Shown: piece after piece, positions 33,846 through 41,471 of the stretch | How positions within the stretch are numbered: position 1 is the first letter of the stretch | How the letters are laid out: each line of letters begins with the position of its first letter | The notes under the pieces: generated by a model | Database searches by the model: none | What the model was told of the DNA's origin: nothing | What the model saw: the letters and a program-made list of their open reading frames with translations, nothing else | Position numbers and translations under genes: made by a program | From: JBFMCT01 sp046565765 | Lineage (GTDB): Bacteria > Actinomycetota > Acidimicrobiia > Acidimicrobiales > AC-14 | Length of the DNA stretch: 64,000 nt | Reading direction: 5' to 3' | NCBI GenBank assembly: GCA_046565765.1 | Contig: JBKHXX010000094.1 | Location: 186,001-250,000, forward strand

Positions 33846-34388
33846 TCAGTCGAACTCGGAGTAGGCCAGGTGGGTGCCGCACACCAGGCACCGGAACAGA
33901 TAGGCGGCGGGGGACCCGCCCCTGGCCAGCGAGTCGACGTGGACGGCCGCCTGCCGGTCGGTCCAGCCCCACGCCGACGCCTCCTGGTGGAGCGACTCCA
34001 GGGCGTCCTCGTACGAGCTGAGCTCCGACCTGCCCACCTCGCCCAGGAAGGCGCAGCCGTCTCCGCAGTGGTAGAGCCAGTGAGCCTCCTGCCACGTGTG
34101 GAAGCCGGGCGTCCGGCGGGCGATTTCGTCGAGGACGGCGGCCGGCACCTCCGCTGGTACGCCCCGGCCCACGTCGGTGAACTCGGCGTCGAATTCCCTC
34201 GCCGCGGCGCCGTCGGCGATGCACCACGGGCAGAAGGCGTCCACCAGCTCGTTCTCGGCGTAGACCGGCCCCACGTAGATGAAGCCCCGGGTCTGGTCGC
34301 ACGCTCGGCACTCGGCCGGCGACGGCTCGACCGACCCGGTGGCGATGGGGTCGGGGTGGTAGCGAAAGGTCGGCAACGGTTGCGCCAT
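33846..34388 (-). CDS. CbrC family (UPF0167) protein
   Basis: 180 residues. LPTFRYHPDPIATGSVEPS, CRACDQTRGFIYVGPVYA and FCPWCIADGAAA are the family start, and C-terminal CLVCGTHLAYSEFD supplies another Cys pair, so zinc binding is likely. The E. coli namesake is linked to colicin E2 tolerance, but the biochemical role is unknown. It starts 3 nt after the DUF4326 stop. Confidence 0.85.
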   Translation of the reverse strand: MAQPLPTFRYHPDPIATGSVEPSPAECRACDQTRGFIYVGPVYAENELVDAFCPWCIADGAAAREFDAEFTDVGRGVPAEVPAAVLDEIARRTPGFHTWQEAHWLYHCGDGCAFLGEVGRSELSSYEDALESLHQEASAWGWTDRQAAVHVDSLARGGSPAAYLFRCLVCGTHLAYSEFD

Positions 34389-34391
34389 GGC

Positions 34392-34679
34392 TCAGCGGCG
34401 CCCCGGCTCGTTGGCCACGCTGAGCAGCACGTCGGCGTGGCAGGGTTCGTCGAGGGGGCAGTAACAGGCCAGGTCACGGCCCTGGAGCTCTCGGCCGACG
34501 TCGTCGACGGACACCGGGAGGCCGCCCGCGAGCAGGTCGTCGCGGTAGCGGGAGACGGCCTCCTCGGGGCCGAGCGACAAGGGGTGGGGGTTGCCCCACC
34601 TGGTCGGCCGGGTCACGACGACGACACCGTCGGGTAGCCGTGACCCCTTGCGGCGCGACCGCTGGTGCCTACGAGGCAC
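34392..34679 (-). CDS. DUF4326 family protein
   Basis: 95 residues with the family elements DGVVVVTRPTRWGNPHPL and DLACYCPLDEPCHADVLL (Cys/His set). Small, soluble, function unknown; in phages and bacteria often next to nucleotide-metabolism genes. The GTG start overlaps the YCII-like gene by 11 nt. Confidence 0.8.
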   Translation of the reverse strand: MPRRHQRSRRKGSRLPDGVVVVTRPTRWGNPHPLSLGPEEAVSRYRDDLLAGGLPVSVDDVGRELQGRDLACYCPLDEPCHADVLLSVANEPGRR

Positions 34680-34974
34680 GCGGCCGCACGCTGGGGTCGG
34701 GCGTCACGCCGATCTCGAAGGTGCACAGCCCGGTCTTGACCGCCGGATCGTCGGAGGCGAGCGCCCGCACGGCCTCCTCGTCGTCGGCCTCCACCACGGC
34801 CAAACCCCACGCCCTCGCCGGTTCCAGCACGACGCCGAACACGACGACGTCCCCCCGGTCGAACCGGTCGGTCCAGTAGCGGGCGTGCTCGCCCATGGTG
34901 GCCTGCTCGTCCTCCGACATGTCGGCCGCGAAGCTGGGCCGGGGCGGGACCAGGCGGTAGGCGAAGTGGTTCAC
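34669..34974 (-). CDS. YCII-related protein
   Basis: 101 residues, ferredoxin-like fold with MGEHARYWTDRFDRGDVVVFGVV and WGLAVVEADDEEAVRALASDDP, the YCII pattern with catalytic-type His/Asp. GTG start in a GTGA overlap with the damaged SRPBCC gene. YCII and SRPBCC genes often accompany ArsR regulators, as here. Confidence 0.85.
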   Translation of the reverse strand: MNHFAYRLVPPRPSFAADMSEDEQATMGEHARYWTDRFDRGDVVVFGVVLEPARAWGLAVVEADDEEAVRALASDDPAVKTGLCTFEIGVTPDPSVRPRAS

Positions 34975-35279
34975 GAGGCCACCTCCACCGAGTCGGCGAA
35001 CCGGTCGCGGGCCAGCAGCCAGCCGTTGCTGTAGGCGCCGGAGCGGTAGCCGCCCGGGGCGGCGCAGTCCTGGCCGAGCTGGGCCTCGCCCCAGTCGACG
35101 GTGTTCCCGTCGTCCCACCTCTCGTACACGCGGCCTCCGGCACGGGGCTCCACGGTGACGTCGCGCACCCGCGCCCCTCCGACGGACAGGGGGTCCACCG
35201 GCCACCACGACCCGATCAGTCGCACGAACGCCTCGAACGTTCGGTCGACGTCGCAGCGGACGGTGGTGGACTGGCGCAC
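34971..35279 (-). pseudogene. SRPBCC (AHSA1-like) protein with internal deletion and possible 5' frameshift
   Basis: 102 residues where about 145-155 is normal. The N-terminal half (RQSTTVRCDVDRTFEAFVRLIGSWWPVDPL .. VTVEPRAGGRVYERWDDGN) and the C-terminal helix (DCAAPGGYRSGAYSNGW..DRFADSVE) are normal. The central strands that should follow VDWGE are absent, so about 45 residues were lost in frame and the ligand cavity cannot close. A good ribosome site and ATG at 35328 (AGGAGATCACCG) are one base out of frame with the body, suggesting a further frameshift; translation may use GTG 35279. It remains coupled to the YCII gene. Confidence 0.6.
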
Positions 35280-35431
35280 CGGCGGTGCGCCGAGGACGGT
35301 GCGGTGGGGCGATATTGGTGGGCTCCATCGGTGATCTCCTGGGATCGATGCTCACGCAGGGGCGAAAGCCGTGCAGCGCCGTCCGCCACATGCGGGCGGC
35401 GGCACGGGGTGGATGGGCCGGGCGCCGGGCC

Positions 35432-35788
35432 CTAACCGGCCGCCGCCTGGTCATCCCGGTCGACGCCCTGCTCGGCCTCGACGAGGCGGCGGGCGGTGTC
35501 GAGGGCGCCGGCCCAGATGTCGTCGAGGAACCGGCGCAGGTCGTCCAGGCCCTCGGGGCGGGCGCGGTACAGCCGGCGGGTGCCCTGGCGGCGTTCGGTG
35601 AGGAGGCCGGCCTGCTTGAGGACGGTGAGGTGCTGGCTGACGGCGGGCCGGGTCACCTCGAAGGCGGCCGCGATCTCGCCCGCGGCGAGCTCGTCGGAGG
35701 CCACCAGGCGCAGGATCGCCCGCCGCCGCGGCTCGGCCAGAGCCCGCAACACCTCGTCGGCGTCGTCGTCTACAGGGCGGCCGGTCAC
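35432..35788 (-). CDS. ArsR-family winged-helix regulator
   Basis: 118 residues. LAEPRRRAILRLV, recognition helix VTRPAVSQHLTVLKQAGLLTERRQGTRRLY and an amphipathic C-terminal dimer helix. No metal-binding Cys. This subgroup commonly accompanies SRPBCC genes and represses its own operon. GTG 35788 (GTGA overlap with the VOC gene) is preferred over GTG 35794. Confidence 0.88.
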   Translation of the reverse strand: MTGRPVDDDADEVLRALAEPRRRAILRLVASDELAAGEIAAAFEVTRPAVSQHLTVLKQAGLLTERRQGTRRLYRARPEGLDDLRRFLDDIWAGALDTARRLVEAEQGVDRDDQAAAG

Positions 35789-36141
35789 GACCACAGGCCC
35801 ACCGGGTTGCCGTCGGGGTCGGCGAGGACGGCGATGCGGCCGAAGTCCCCGGGCAGGTCCATGGGGGGGACGAGGGGGGTGCCCCCCAGCTCCCGGGCCC
35901 GGGCCAGGTAGGCGTCGAGGTCGTCGACCCGCACGTAGATCTTGACCCCCGTGTCGCCGGGCACCTGGGAGGGCCCGATCCCGCCGCCCACCGCCCCCTC
36001 CCCGGCGCCGGTGTCGACCAGCGCGTACCCACCCAGGTCGGGCGACGACTGCACATCCCAGCCGAACATCTCGGCGTAGAACTTCTGCGCCCGCTCCGGC
36101 TCGTCGCTGACGACTTCGAAGAAGGCGACCGGCTGGCCCAT
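35785..36141 (-). CDS. Glyoxalase/VOC-fold protein
   Basis: 118 residues with two VOC beta-alpha-beta-beta-beta modules: PVAFFEVVSDEPERAQKFYAEMFGWDV and VKIYVRVDDLDAYLARARELGG, ending VLADPDGNPVGLW. Probably a small-molecule-binding or resistance-type protein. Strong AGGAGG ribosome site. First gene of the VOC-ArsR-SRPBCC-YCII-DUF4326-CbrC set. Confidence 0.88.
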   Translation of the reverse strand: MGQPVAFFEVVSDEPERAQKFYAEMFGWDVQSSPDLGGYALVDTGAGEGAVGGGIGPSQVPGDTGVKIYVRVDDLDAYLARARELGGTPLVPPMDLPGDFGRIAVLADPDGNPVGLWS

Positions 36142-36155
36142 GCGTTCCTCCTGGC

Positions 36156-36195
36156 TTCGTTCGTTTCAGCTTACGTTAGCCTAGACGAACAAACG
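36156..36195 (-). promoter_or_regulatory. Promoter/operator of the VOC-ArsR operon
   Basis: AT-richer island with an inverted repeat of 9-nt arms (TTCGTTCGT at 36156-36164 against ACGAACAAA at 36185-36193, one mismatch) around a near-palindromic core GCTTACGTTAGC (36169-36180). On the - strand TAGGCT lies inside and can serve as -10. A dimeric ArsR regulator bound here would block initiation. Confidence 0.45.
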
Positions 36196-36198
36196 CCG

Positions 36199-37170
36199 TC
36201 AAGTGAGCTTGAGGCGCTGCTGGGCGTAGGGCGCGGGCGGCGGCGGCGGATCGGGCTCGGGCTCCTCGCCGCGCAGCAGCTGGGCGAGCTGGGCGGCGTT
36301 GTCGACGGCGTGGTCGCGGTAGCAGTTGTTCATGAGGGCGTGGACCTCACGGGCCGAGGAGGCCAGCTCCTGGAGCCTGGGCACCCACTCGGCCAGCTCG
36401 GCCACCGAGTAGCGGTAGCGGAAGCGCTCGGCCGCGGTGGGGGTGGACCGCTCCCACGTGTCGGCGTTGCGGCCGTGGAAGCGCACGACGGCGAGCTCGG
36501 ACGTGGCCGCCACCACCGGGGGCACCGAGGACGGGAAGCCCTGCGGCTCGTCCACGCACACGTACGAGAGGTTCAGCTCCTCGAGCAGCTCCATGGTCGA
36601 TTCGCACCCCTCGCCCTCCAGCCAGCGGGCGTTGCGGAACTCGACGCAACCCCGGTAGTCCCCCAGCCGTGCGGCGATGCGGCGGATCTCGTCGCGGTGC
36701 TCGTCTTTGGGACCGAACCAGCGGGGGAACTGCACGAGCACGGCGCCCAGCTTCCCGGCCTGGGCCAAGGGGCGCAGGGCGAACAGGAAGCGGTCCCACA
36801 CCTCCTCCACCGCGTCGGGCGGGAGGTGGCTGTCGTAGAGGCGCCGCTTGTCGCGGAACTCGGGGAGGACGGCCTCCTGGAGGTCGGGCCACAGCGAGTG
36901 GGGGAAGGTGGGGTGGCCGGTGAGCAGGGAGTAGGCCTTCACGTTCATGGTGAAGCCGTCGGGCGTGCGCTCCACCCACGTCCGGGCCAGCTCGGGCGTG
37001 GGCGGGAAGTAGTACGTGCTGTCCGCCTCGACCACCGGGAACCGGCTGGCGTAGAAGGCCAGCCGCTCGGCCGCGGTCATCGACTTGCGGGGGTACCAGT
37101 CGGCCTGCTTGACCAGGGTGGGGTCGGTCCACGAGCAGGTGCCGACCTTGATCTCGGCCGGAGGAGTCAT
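36199..37170 (-). CDS. DUF72 (YecE-like) TIM-barrel protein
   Basis: 323 residues with the DUF72 order: KVGTCSWTDPTLV, VVEADSTYYFPP, PDGFTMNVKAYSLLTGHP, LVQFPRWFG, CVEFRNARWL, VVRFHGRNADTW and the ending VHALMNNCYRDHAVDNAAQL. Function unknown; some members bind or modify nucleic acid. A Pro-rich C-terminus (PEPDPPPPPAPYA) is unusual. ATGA overlap with the upstream SGNH gene, so it is the last gene of the ABC operon. Confidence 0.9.
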   Translation of the reverse strand: MTPPAEIKVGTCSWTDPTLVKQADWYPRKSMTAAERLAFYASRFPVVEADSTYYFPPTPELARTWVERTPDGFTMNVKAYSLLTGHPTFPHSLWPDLQEAVLPEFRDKRRLYDSHLPPDAVEEVWDRFLFALRPLAQAGKLGAVLVQFPRWFGPKDEHRDEIRRIAARLGDYRGCVEFRNARWLEGEGCESTMELLEELNLSYVCVDEPQGFPSSVPPVVAATSELAVVRFHGRNADTWERSTPTAAERFRYRYSVAELAEWVPRLQELASSAREVHALMNNCYRDHAVDNAAQLAQLLRGEEPEPDPPPPPAPYAQQRLKLT

Positions 37171-37940
37171 CGGCGGCCCCCGTTCGCAGTCAACACCTTG
37201 GCGAAGGCGGTGGCCACCGCCTGGTGGCCGCCTGAGTTGGGGTGGAAGCCGTCGAAGCTGACCAGGGCCTGGTCGATGCCCGCCTCCCGGGCGGCCATGC
37301 CCACGGCGTGGAGGTCGACCAGCTGGGCGCCCTGCTCGCCGGCGATGCGGGCGGTGGCGGCGTTGTAGTCGTCGACCATGGCGTTCACGACGTCGGGTTC
37401 GGGCAGCGGCTCGGGCCGCCGGCACTCGGGAGCGGTGGCGGGTGGGTCCGGGCGGCACGCGAGGTAGGCGGGCAGGCGGTCGAGCGGCGGCGTGTTGGCC
37501 ACCAGGACCCGGGTGGCCCCGCCGCGCCGCAACCCCCGGACGAGCGTGCCCAGGTCACGCTCGAAGTCGGCGGCGGCCACGCCGGCCAGGATGTCGTTGA
37601 CGTTCAGCCACACCGTCACCAGGTCGGGCTCGAGCCCCAGGGCCTGGGGCAGCTCGACGGCCAGGGCTTGGGCCACCGTCGCCCCCGGGATGCCGAGGTT
37701 GACGAACACCGTGGCCGGCGGCATGGCCGTCTGGTACAGCACGCGGGGCCAGCCGTCGCGCAGGGGGACCTCGGCCCGCAGGCCGGCCGTCTCGCTGGCC
37801 CCCACCGCCACGTAGAGCGTCGATCGGGCGCCGTCGACGACGGGCGGCAGGCCGGCGCCGGGAGCGGGACCGTCGGACCCGGGCGAGCAGGCGGCGGCCA
37901 GCAGGGCCACGGCCGCCACCGTCCGGAGGGCCCGCGTCAC
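37167..37940 (-). CDS. SGNH/GDSL-type hydrolase lipoprotein
   Basis: 257 residues. Signal with lipobox LAAAC, then an SGNH hydrolase: block I VAVGASETAG (GDS changed to GAS, Ser kept), block III NVND, block V DGFHPNSGGH with Asp and His. Probably a surface esterase of lipids or glycan acyl groups. GTG start in GTGA overlap with the ABC permease. Confidence 0.83.
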   Translation of the reverse strand: MTRALRTVAAVALLAAACSPGSDGPAPGAGLPPVVDGARSTLYVAVGASETAGLRAEVPLRDGWPRVLYQTAMPPATVFVNLGIPGATVAQALAVELPQALGLEPDLVTVWLNVNDILAGVAAADFERDLGTLVRGLRRGGATRVLVANTPPLDRLPAYLACRPDPPATAPECRRPEPLPEPDVVNAMVDDYNAATARIAGEQGAQLVDLHAVGMAAREAGIDQALVSFDGFHPNSGGHQAVATAFAKVLTANGGRR

Positions 37941-39337
37941 GCTGCCTCCATGGCTTCGCGGGCGGGCAGGGTCGACGCCCGGCGGGCGGGGAGGGTGCCG
38001 GCGGCCACGGCCAGCACGCCCGCGCCCAGCACGCTGCCCACCAGGATGGTGACGGGGAAGCCCAGGTCGACACCGGAAAGGCCCTGGCGGGCCAGGTACC
38101 CGTTCACCACCTTGCTGACCGACAGGGCGGCCAGCCAGCCCCCGGCCGAGCCCAGCACGCCTCCCACCACGCCGAGGGCGCCCGCTTCGAGCAGGAAGAC
38201 GCGGGCCACGTCGCGGTCGCGCGCGCCGATGGCCTTGAGCACGCCGATCTCTCGGCGGCGCTCGCGCACCGCCGCCAGCAGGGCGTTGGTGATGCCGAGC
38301 GAGGCGATGACGAGGGCGATGAGGCCGATGGCGGCGAGGACGATCTCGACCACCCGAAGGTACCGCTGCACGGAGGCGATGAGGTTCTCGGGGGCGGTGG
38401 TGGCGTAGCCGATGTCGGTGATCTGCTGGCGCACGGTGGCCACCTGGTCGAGGCCCCGGGCGATGACGAACAGGCCGCTGTAGGGGGACGTGGGGATCTC
38501 GAGGCGTCCGTCGCCGTCGCCGCCGGCGGCGGTCCAGTCCCGGGCCGCCCGGGTCTGCTCCACGGGGACGATGAACTGGCCCTCGGCCGCCTCCTGGGCC
38601 ACCACCCCGACGATCGTCGCCCGCACCCAGCGGGAGCGGATCCGGATCCGGCCCTCCTCGTAGATCCGCGGCGCCCCCAGGGCCAGCTCCGTCCCGATCA
38701 CCGCCGACGCGTACTCCTTGTGCAGCCCCAGCCGCTGGAGGTAGCCGACGGTGACGGCGACCTCGCCCAGGGCCTGCTCACCGGGGAGGCGTCCTTCCAG
38801 GACGGTGATGGGCAGCTCGTCGGCCCGGGCCAGGTCGATGCCCACCACGGTCTCGGTGAACGGGTCGGGAGCCCGCGTCACGCGCGAGATGGCACTCGGC
38901 GCGGTGCTGGTGGTCGTCTCGTCGCGGCGGGTGGTGGGCACGACCGGCGGCAGCGTCTCCAGGACGTCGGCCCGGGCGGCAGGTTGGGGCGGCACGACGA
39001 CCATCTGGGTGGCCACGATGGGGATGACCGTGCGGACGTCGGGCAGGGCGGCGATACGCTGGCGGGTGGCGTCGTCGAGGTCGCGGGGCGGACCGGGGCG
39101 GGCGTCGTCGTTGTCGATCTGGGACAGGTCGGGCTCGGCCGCGGCCACCTTGATCCCCGCCAGGGGGCCACCCCGGGACAGCTCGGAGATCACCTTGGTG
39201 CGGGCCGTGCCGGCGATCGTCACCAGGGCGGTGAGCAGGGTGGTGGCCAGGGCCACGGCCAGCACCGTCAGGACCGACCGGCCGATGCGGCGGCGCACGC
39301 TGGTCACCGCCAGCGCCGCGGCGTCACGCCACCTCAC
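37937..39337 (-). CDS. MacB/FtsX-type ABC permease
   Basis: 466 residues. One N-terminal transmembrane helix (VLTVLAVALATTLLTALVTIAG), an extracytoplasmic domain of about 250 residues, and three C-terminal helices with the FtsX pattern VRERRREIGVLKAIGARDRDVARVFLLEAGALGVVGG. Mechanotransmission-type ABC protein that works with a LolD/MacB ATPase on lipoproteins or envelope enzymes. The SGNH lipoprotein encoded next is a plausible client (inference). GTG start, GTGA overlap with the ATPase gene. Confidence 0.9.
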   Translation of the reverse strand: MRWRDAAALAVTSVRRRIGRSVLTVLAVALATTLLTALVTIAGTARTKVISELSRGGPLAGIKVAAAEPDLSQIDNDDARPGPPRDLDDATRQRIAALPDVRTVIPIVATQMVVVPPQPAARADVLETLPPVVPTTRRDETTTSTAPSAISRVTRAPDPFTETVVGIDLARADELPITVLEGRLPGEQALGEVAVTVGYLQRLGLHKEYASAVIGTELALGAPRIYEEGRIRIRSRWVRATIVGVVAQEAAEGQFIVPVEQTRAARDWTAAGGDGDGRLEIPTSPYSGLFVIARGLDQVATVRQQITDIGYATTAPENLIASVQRYLRVVEIVLAAIGLIALVIASLGITNALLAAVRERRREIGVLKAIGARDRDVARVFLLEAGALGVVGGVLGSAGGWLAALSVSKVVNGYLARQGLSGVDLGFPVTILVGSVLGAGVLAVAAGTLPARRASTLPAREAMEAA

Positions 39338-40032
39338 CGGCCGTCACCTCCGACCGGCTCGGCCAGCGTTCCCCGTTCCAGCCAGAACCGGTCCTCGGCC
39401 CGGGCCGCCAGCTCGGCGGCGTGGGTGACGACGACCAGCGTGCAGCCGTGCTCGGCCCGGAGCTGCTCGAGGAGGTGGATCACCCGCTCGGCCGACTCGG
39501 AGTCGAGGTTGCCGGTGGGCTCGTCGGCCAGCAGGAGGGCGGGCGAGTTGGCCATGGCCCGGGCGATGGCCACCCGCTGGCGCTCTCCCCCCGACAGTGC
39601 GGCGGGGCGGTGACGGGCCCGGGCCGAGAGGCCCACGCCGTCGAGCAGGTCGGCGGCCCTGGCCTTGCGGCGCCCGGGCGCCACGCCCGCCAGGGTGCAG
39701 GCCAGCTCCACGTTCTCGGCCGCGGTCAGCGTGTCGAGCAGCCCGAAGTGCTGGAAGACGAACCCCACGGTCGTGCGACGGTAGGCGGCCAGGTGGTCAC
39801 CTCTGAGGCGGGCCACGTCCTGGCCGCCGACGTGGACCTCGCCCGACTCCGGCCGTTCCAGGCCCCCCAGGACGGCCAGCAGCGTGGTCTTGCCCGCACC
39901 CGACGAACCCGTCACCGCGCCGTACCCGCCGGCCGGCAGGGACATCGTCACCCCGTCCAGGACGCGCAGCGGCCCCCTGGGGGTGTCGTACCCGTGGCCG
40001 AGGCCGCGGACGTCTATGGCCACTCCCGCCAT
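39334..40032 (-). CDS. LolD/MacB-type ABC ATPase
   Basis: 232 residues. Walker A GSSGAGKTTL, Q-loop FVFQHFGLLDTLTAAENVEL, signature LSGGERQRVAIARA, Walker B LLLADEPTGNLDSE and switch His VVTHAAE. Partner of the FtsX-type permease. First gene of the operon ATPase-permease-SGNH lipoprotein-DUF72, all linked by 4-nt overlaps. Confidence 0.93.
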   Translation of the reverse strand: MAGVAIDVRGLGHGYDTPRGPLRVLDGVTMSLPAGGYGAVTGSSGAGKTTLLAVLGGLERPESGEVHVGGQDVARLRGDHLAAYRRTTVGFVFQHFGLLDTLTAAENVELACTLAGVAPGRRKARAADLLDGVGLSARARHRPAALSGGERQRVAIARAMANSPALLLADEPTGNLDSESAERVIHLLEQLRAEHGCTLVVVTHAAELAARAEDRFWLERGTLAEPVGGDGR

Positions 40033-40089
40033 AGCTCCATGCTGGCCCAGCCGTTTGGCCTGCACACGTAGGGGGCAGGGAAAGCGCGA

Positions 40090-41178
40090 ATGACCACCGA
40101 GCAGTCCGAGCTGGAGCCCGTCCCGTCGCAGACCGGCGACAAGGGCGAGCCCGACAGTCCACTCGACATCTCCGCCTCGGGCTGGAAGGAGACCCTCAAG
40201 CGGACCTTTGCCGAGTTCAAGGCCGACCGCGGCTCGATGATCGCCGCCGGGATGGCCTTCTACTGGTTCCTGGCCATCTTCCCCGCCCTCCTGGCGGCGG
40301 TGGGGTTCACCGGCCTGGTCAACGCCTCCGAGGAGACGGTGGGCTCGATCACCGGCGCCATCCGCTCCACCCTGCCCGGAGACGCCGCCCGGGTGCTCAC
40401 GGACTCCCTCGACCAGGCCGTGAACCGCTCCGGAGGCAGCTCGGTGATCGCCGCCCTGATCGGTGTGGTCCTGGCCCTTTACTCGGCGTCGGCCGGGATG
40501 GCCGCGCTCCAGGTGGGTCTCAATGTCGCCTACGACGTGCCCGAGGACCGGTCGTTCCTCAAGAAGCGGCTGCGGGGCCTCCTGCTCATGCTCGTTGCCG
40601 TCGTGCTCGGCGGCGTCGCCACGGCCGCCATCGTGTTCGGCGCACCCATCGGCGAAGCGCTGCGGGACAACCTGCCCTTCGGCGACGCCTTCGTCCTGGT
40701 GTGGACCCTGATCCGCTGGGTGGTGGGGTTGGCCGCCCTCGCCACCCTGTTCGCCCTTTTCTACTACCTGGGCCCCAACCGGGAGACGCCCCGCTGGTCG
40801 TGGCTGAGCCCGGGCGGGATCGTGGCCACCGTCATCTGGCTGATCGCCTCCCTCGGGTTCTCCTTCTACGTCACCAACCTGGGCTCCTACGGCGAGACCT
40901 ACGGGTCGCTGACCGGCGTGGTCGTGCTGCTGCTGTGGCTCTACCTGTCCGCGCTGGCCATCGTCCTCGGGGGCGAGCTGAACTCCGAGCTGGAGCGGCA
41001 GGCGGAGCACCAGCGCAACGGCCACGGGTCGGCCCCTCCGGCGGGCCGGCTGCGGCCCCAGGCGGCGGCTGCGGCCCCGGCCGGCCAGCCGCAGCCTCAG
41101 CCGCAGCGCAACGGGTACGAGGAGAGCTGGTTGGAGACAATGCGGCGGGTGCGGGAGGGCGGGGCCCGCGACGATTAG
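40090..41178 (+). CDS. YihY/BrkB-family inner membrane protein
   Basis: 362 residues. Acidic soluble lead, then six membrane helices with family motifs DRGSMIAAGMAFYWFLAIFPALL, ALYSASAGMAALQVGLNVAYDV, YYLGPNRETPRWSWLSPGGIVA and YGSLTGVVVLLLWLYLSALAIVLGGELNSELE. A Pro/Gln/Ala-rich cytoplasmic tail ends in basic residues. Exact role unknown in this family (not an RNase). Its stop overlaps that of the converging gene in TTAG. Confidence 0.93.
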   Translation: MTTEQSELEPVPSQTGDKGEPDSPLDISASGWKETLKRTFAEFKADRGSMIAAGMAFYWFLAIFPALLAAVGFTGLVNASEETVGSITGAIRSTLPGDAARVLTDSLDQAVNRSGGSSVIAALIGVVLALYSASAGMAALQVGLNVAYDVPEDRSFLKKRLRGLLLMLVAVVLGGVATAAIVFGAPIGEALRDNLPFGDAFVLVWTLIRWVVGLAALATLFALFYYLGPNRETPRWSWLSPGGIVATVIWLIASLGFSFYVTNLGSYGETYGSLTGVVVLLLWLYLSALAIVLGGELNSELERQAEHQRNGHGSAPPAGRLRPQAAAAAPAGQPQPQPQRNGYEESWLETMRRVREGGARDD

Positions 41179-41471
41179 TCGAGGTCGAGGGCGGGCTGGT
41201 CGGGGGAGGGGCGGCGGCGCCGGTTGCCGGGACCGGCGTCCGGCTCCGACCCCCCGTCGCCGGCGGGGTGCTCGACCAGGGCCACCACGCGGCTGGCCAT
41301 GAACCGGGCCGAGCGGACGGGCTGGCCGGAGCGGGTGACCTCGGAGACCTCGACCGTCCCCCGGGCCACCGTCACCTCCACCCGCCGGCCCGCCTTGGTG
41401 GCGACCACGTCGAACTGGCGGACGCTGCCGTCGCCGGTGTCGACCACGATCTCCACCCGGTCGCCCCTCAC
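41175..41471 (-). CDS. Small hypothetical protein coupled to the flavoprotein
   Basis: 98 residues; the first 65 look like a compact beta-rich domain (EIVVDTGDGSVRQFDVVATKAGRRVEVTVARGTVEV), the rest is a disordered Pro/Arg/Asp tail. No family recognised. GTG start in GTGA overlap with the geranylgeranyl-reductase-like gene, so produced with it. Confidence 0.65.
   Translation of the reverse strand: MRGDRVEIVVDTGDGSVRQFDVVATKAGRRVEVTVARGTVEVSEVTRSGQPVRSARFMASRVVALVEHPAGDGGSEPDAGPGNRRRRPSPDQPALDLD

Noticed and set aside
35328..35454. Separate small gene from the ATG with AGGAGA site ahead of the SRPBCC gene
   Set aside because: The product of this frame is Arg/Pro-rich and runs antiparallel in composition to the SRPBCC frame; a frameshifted original start is simpler.
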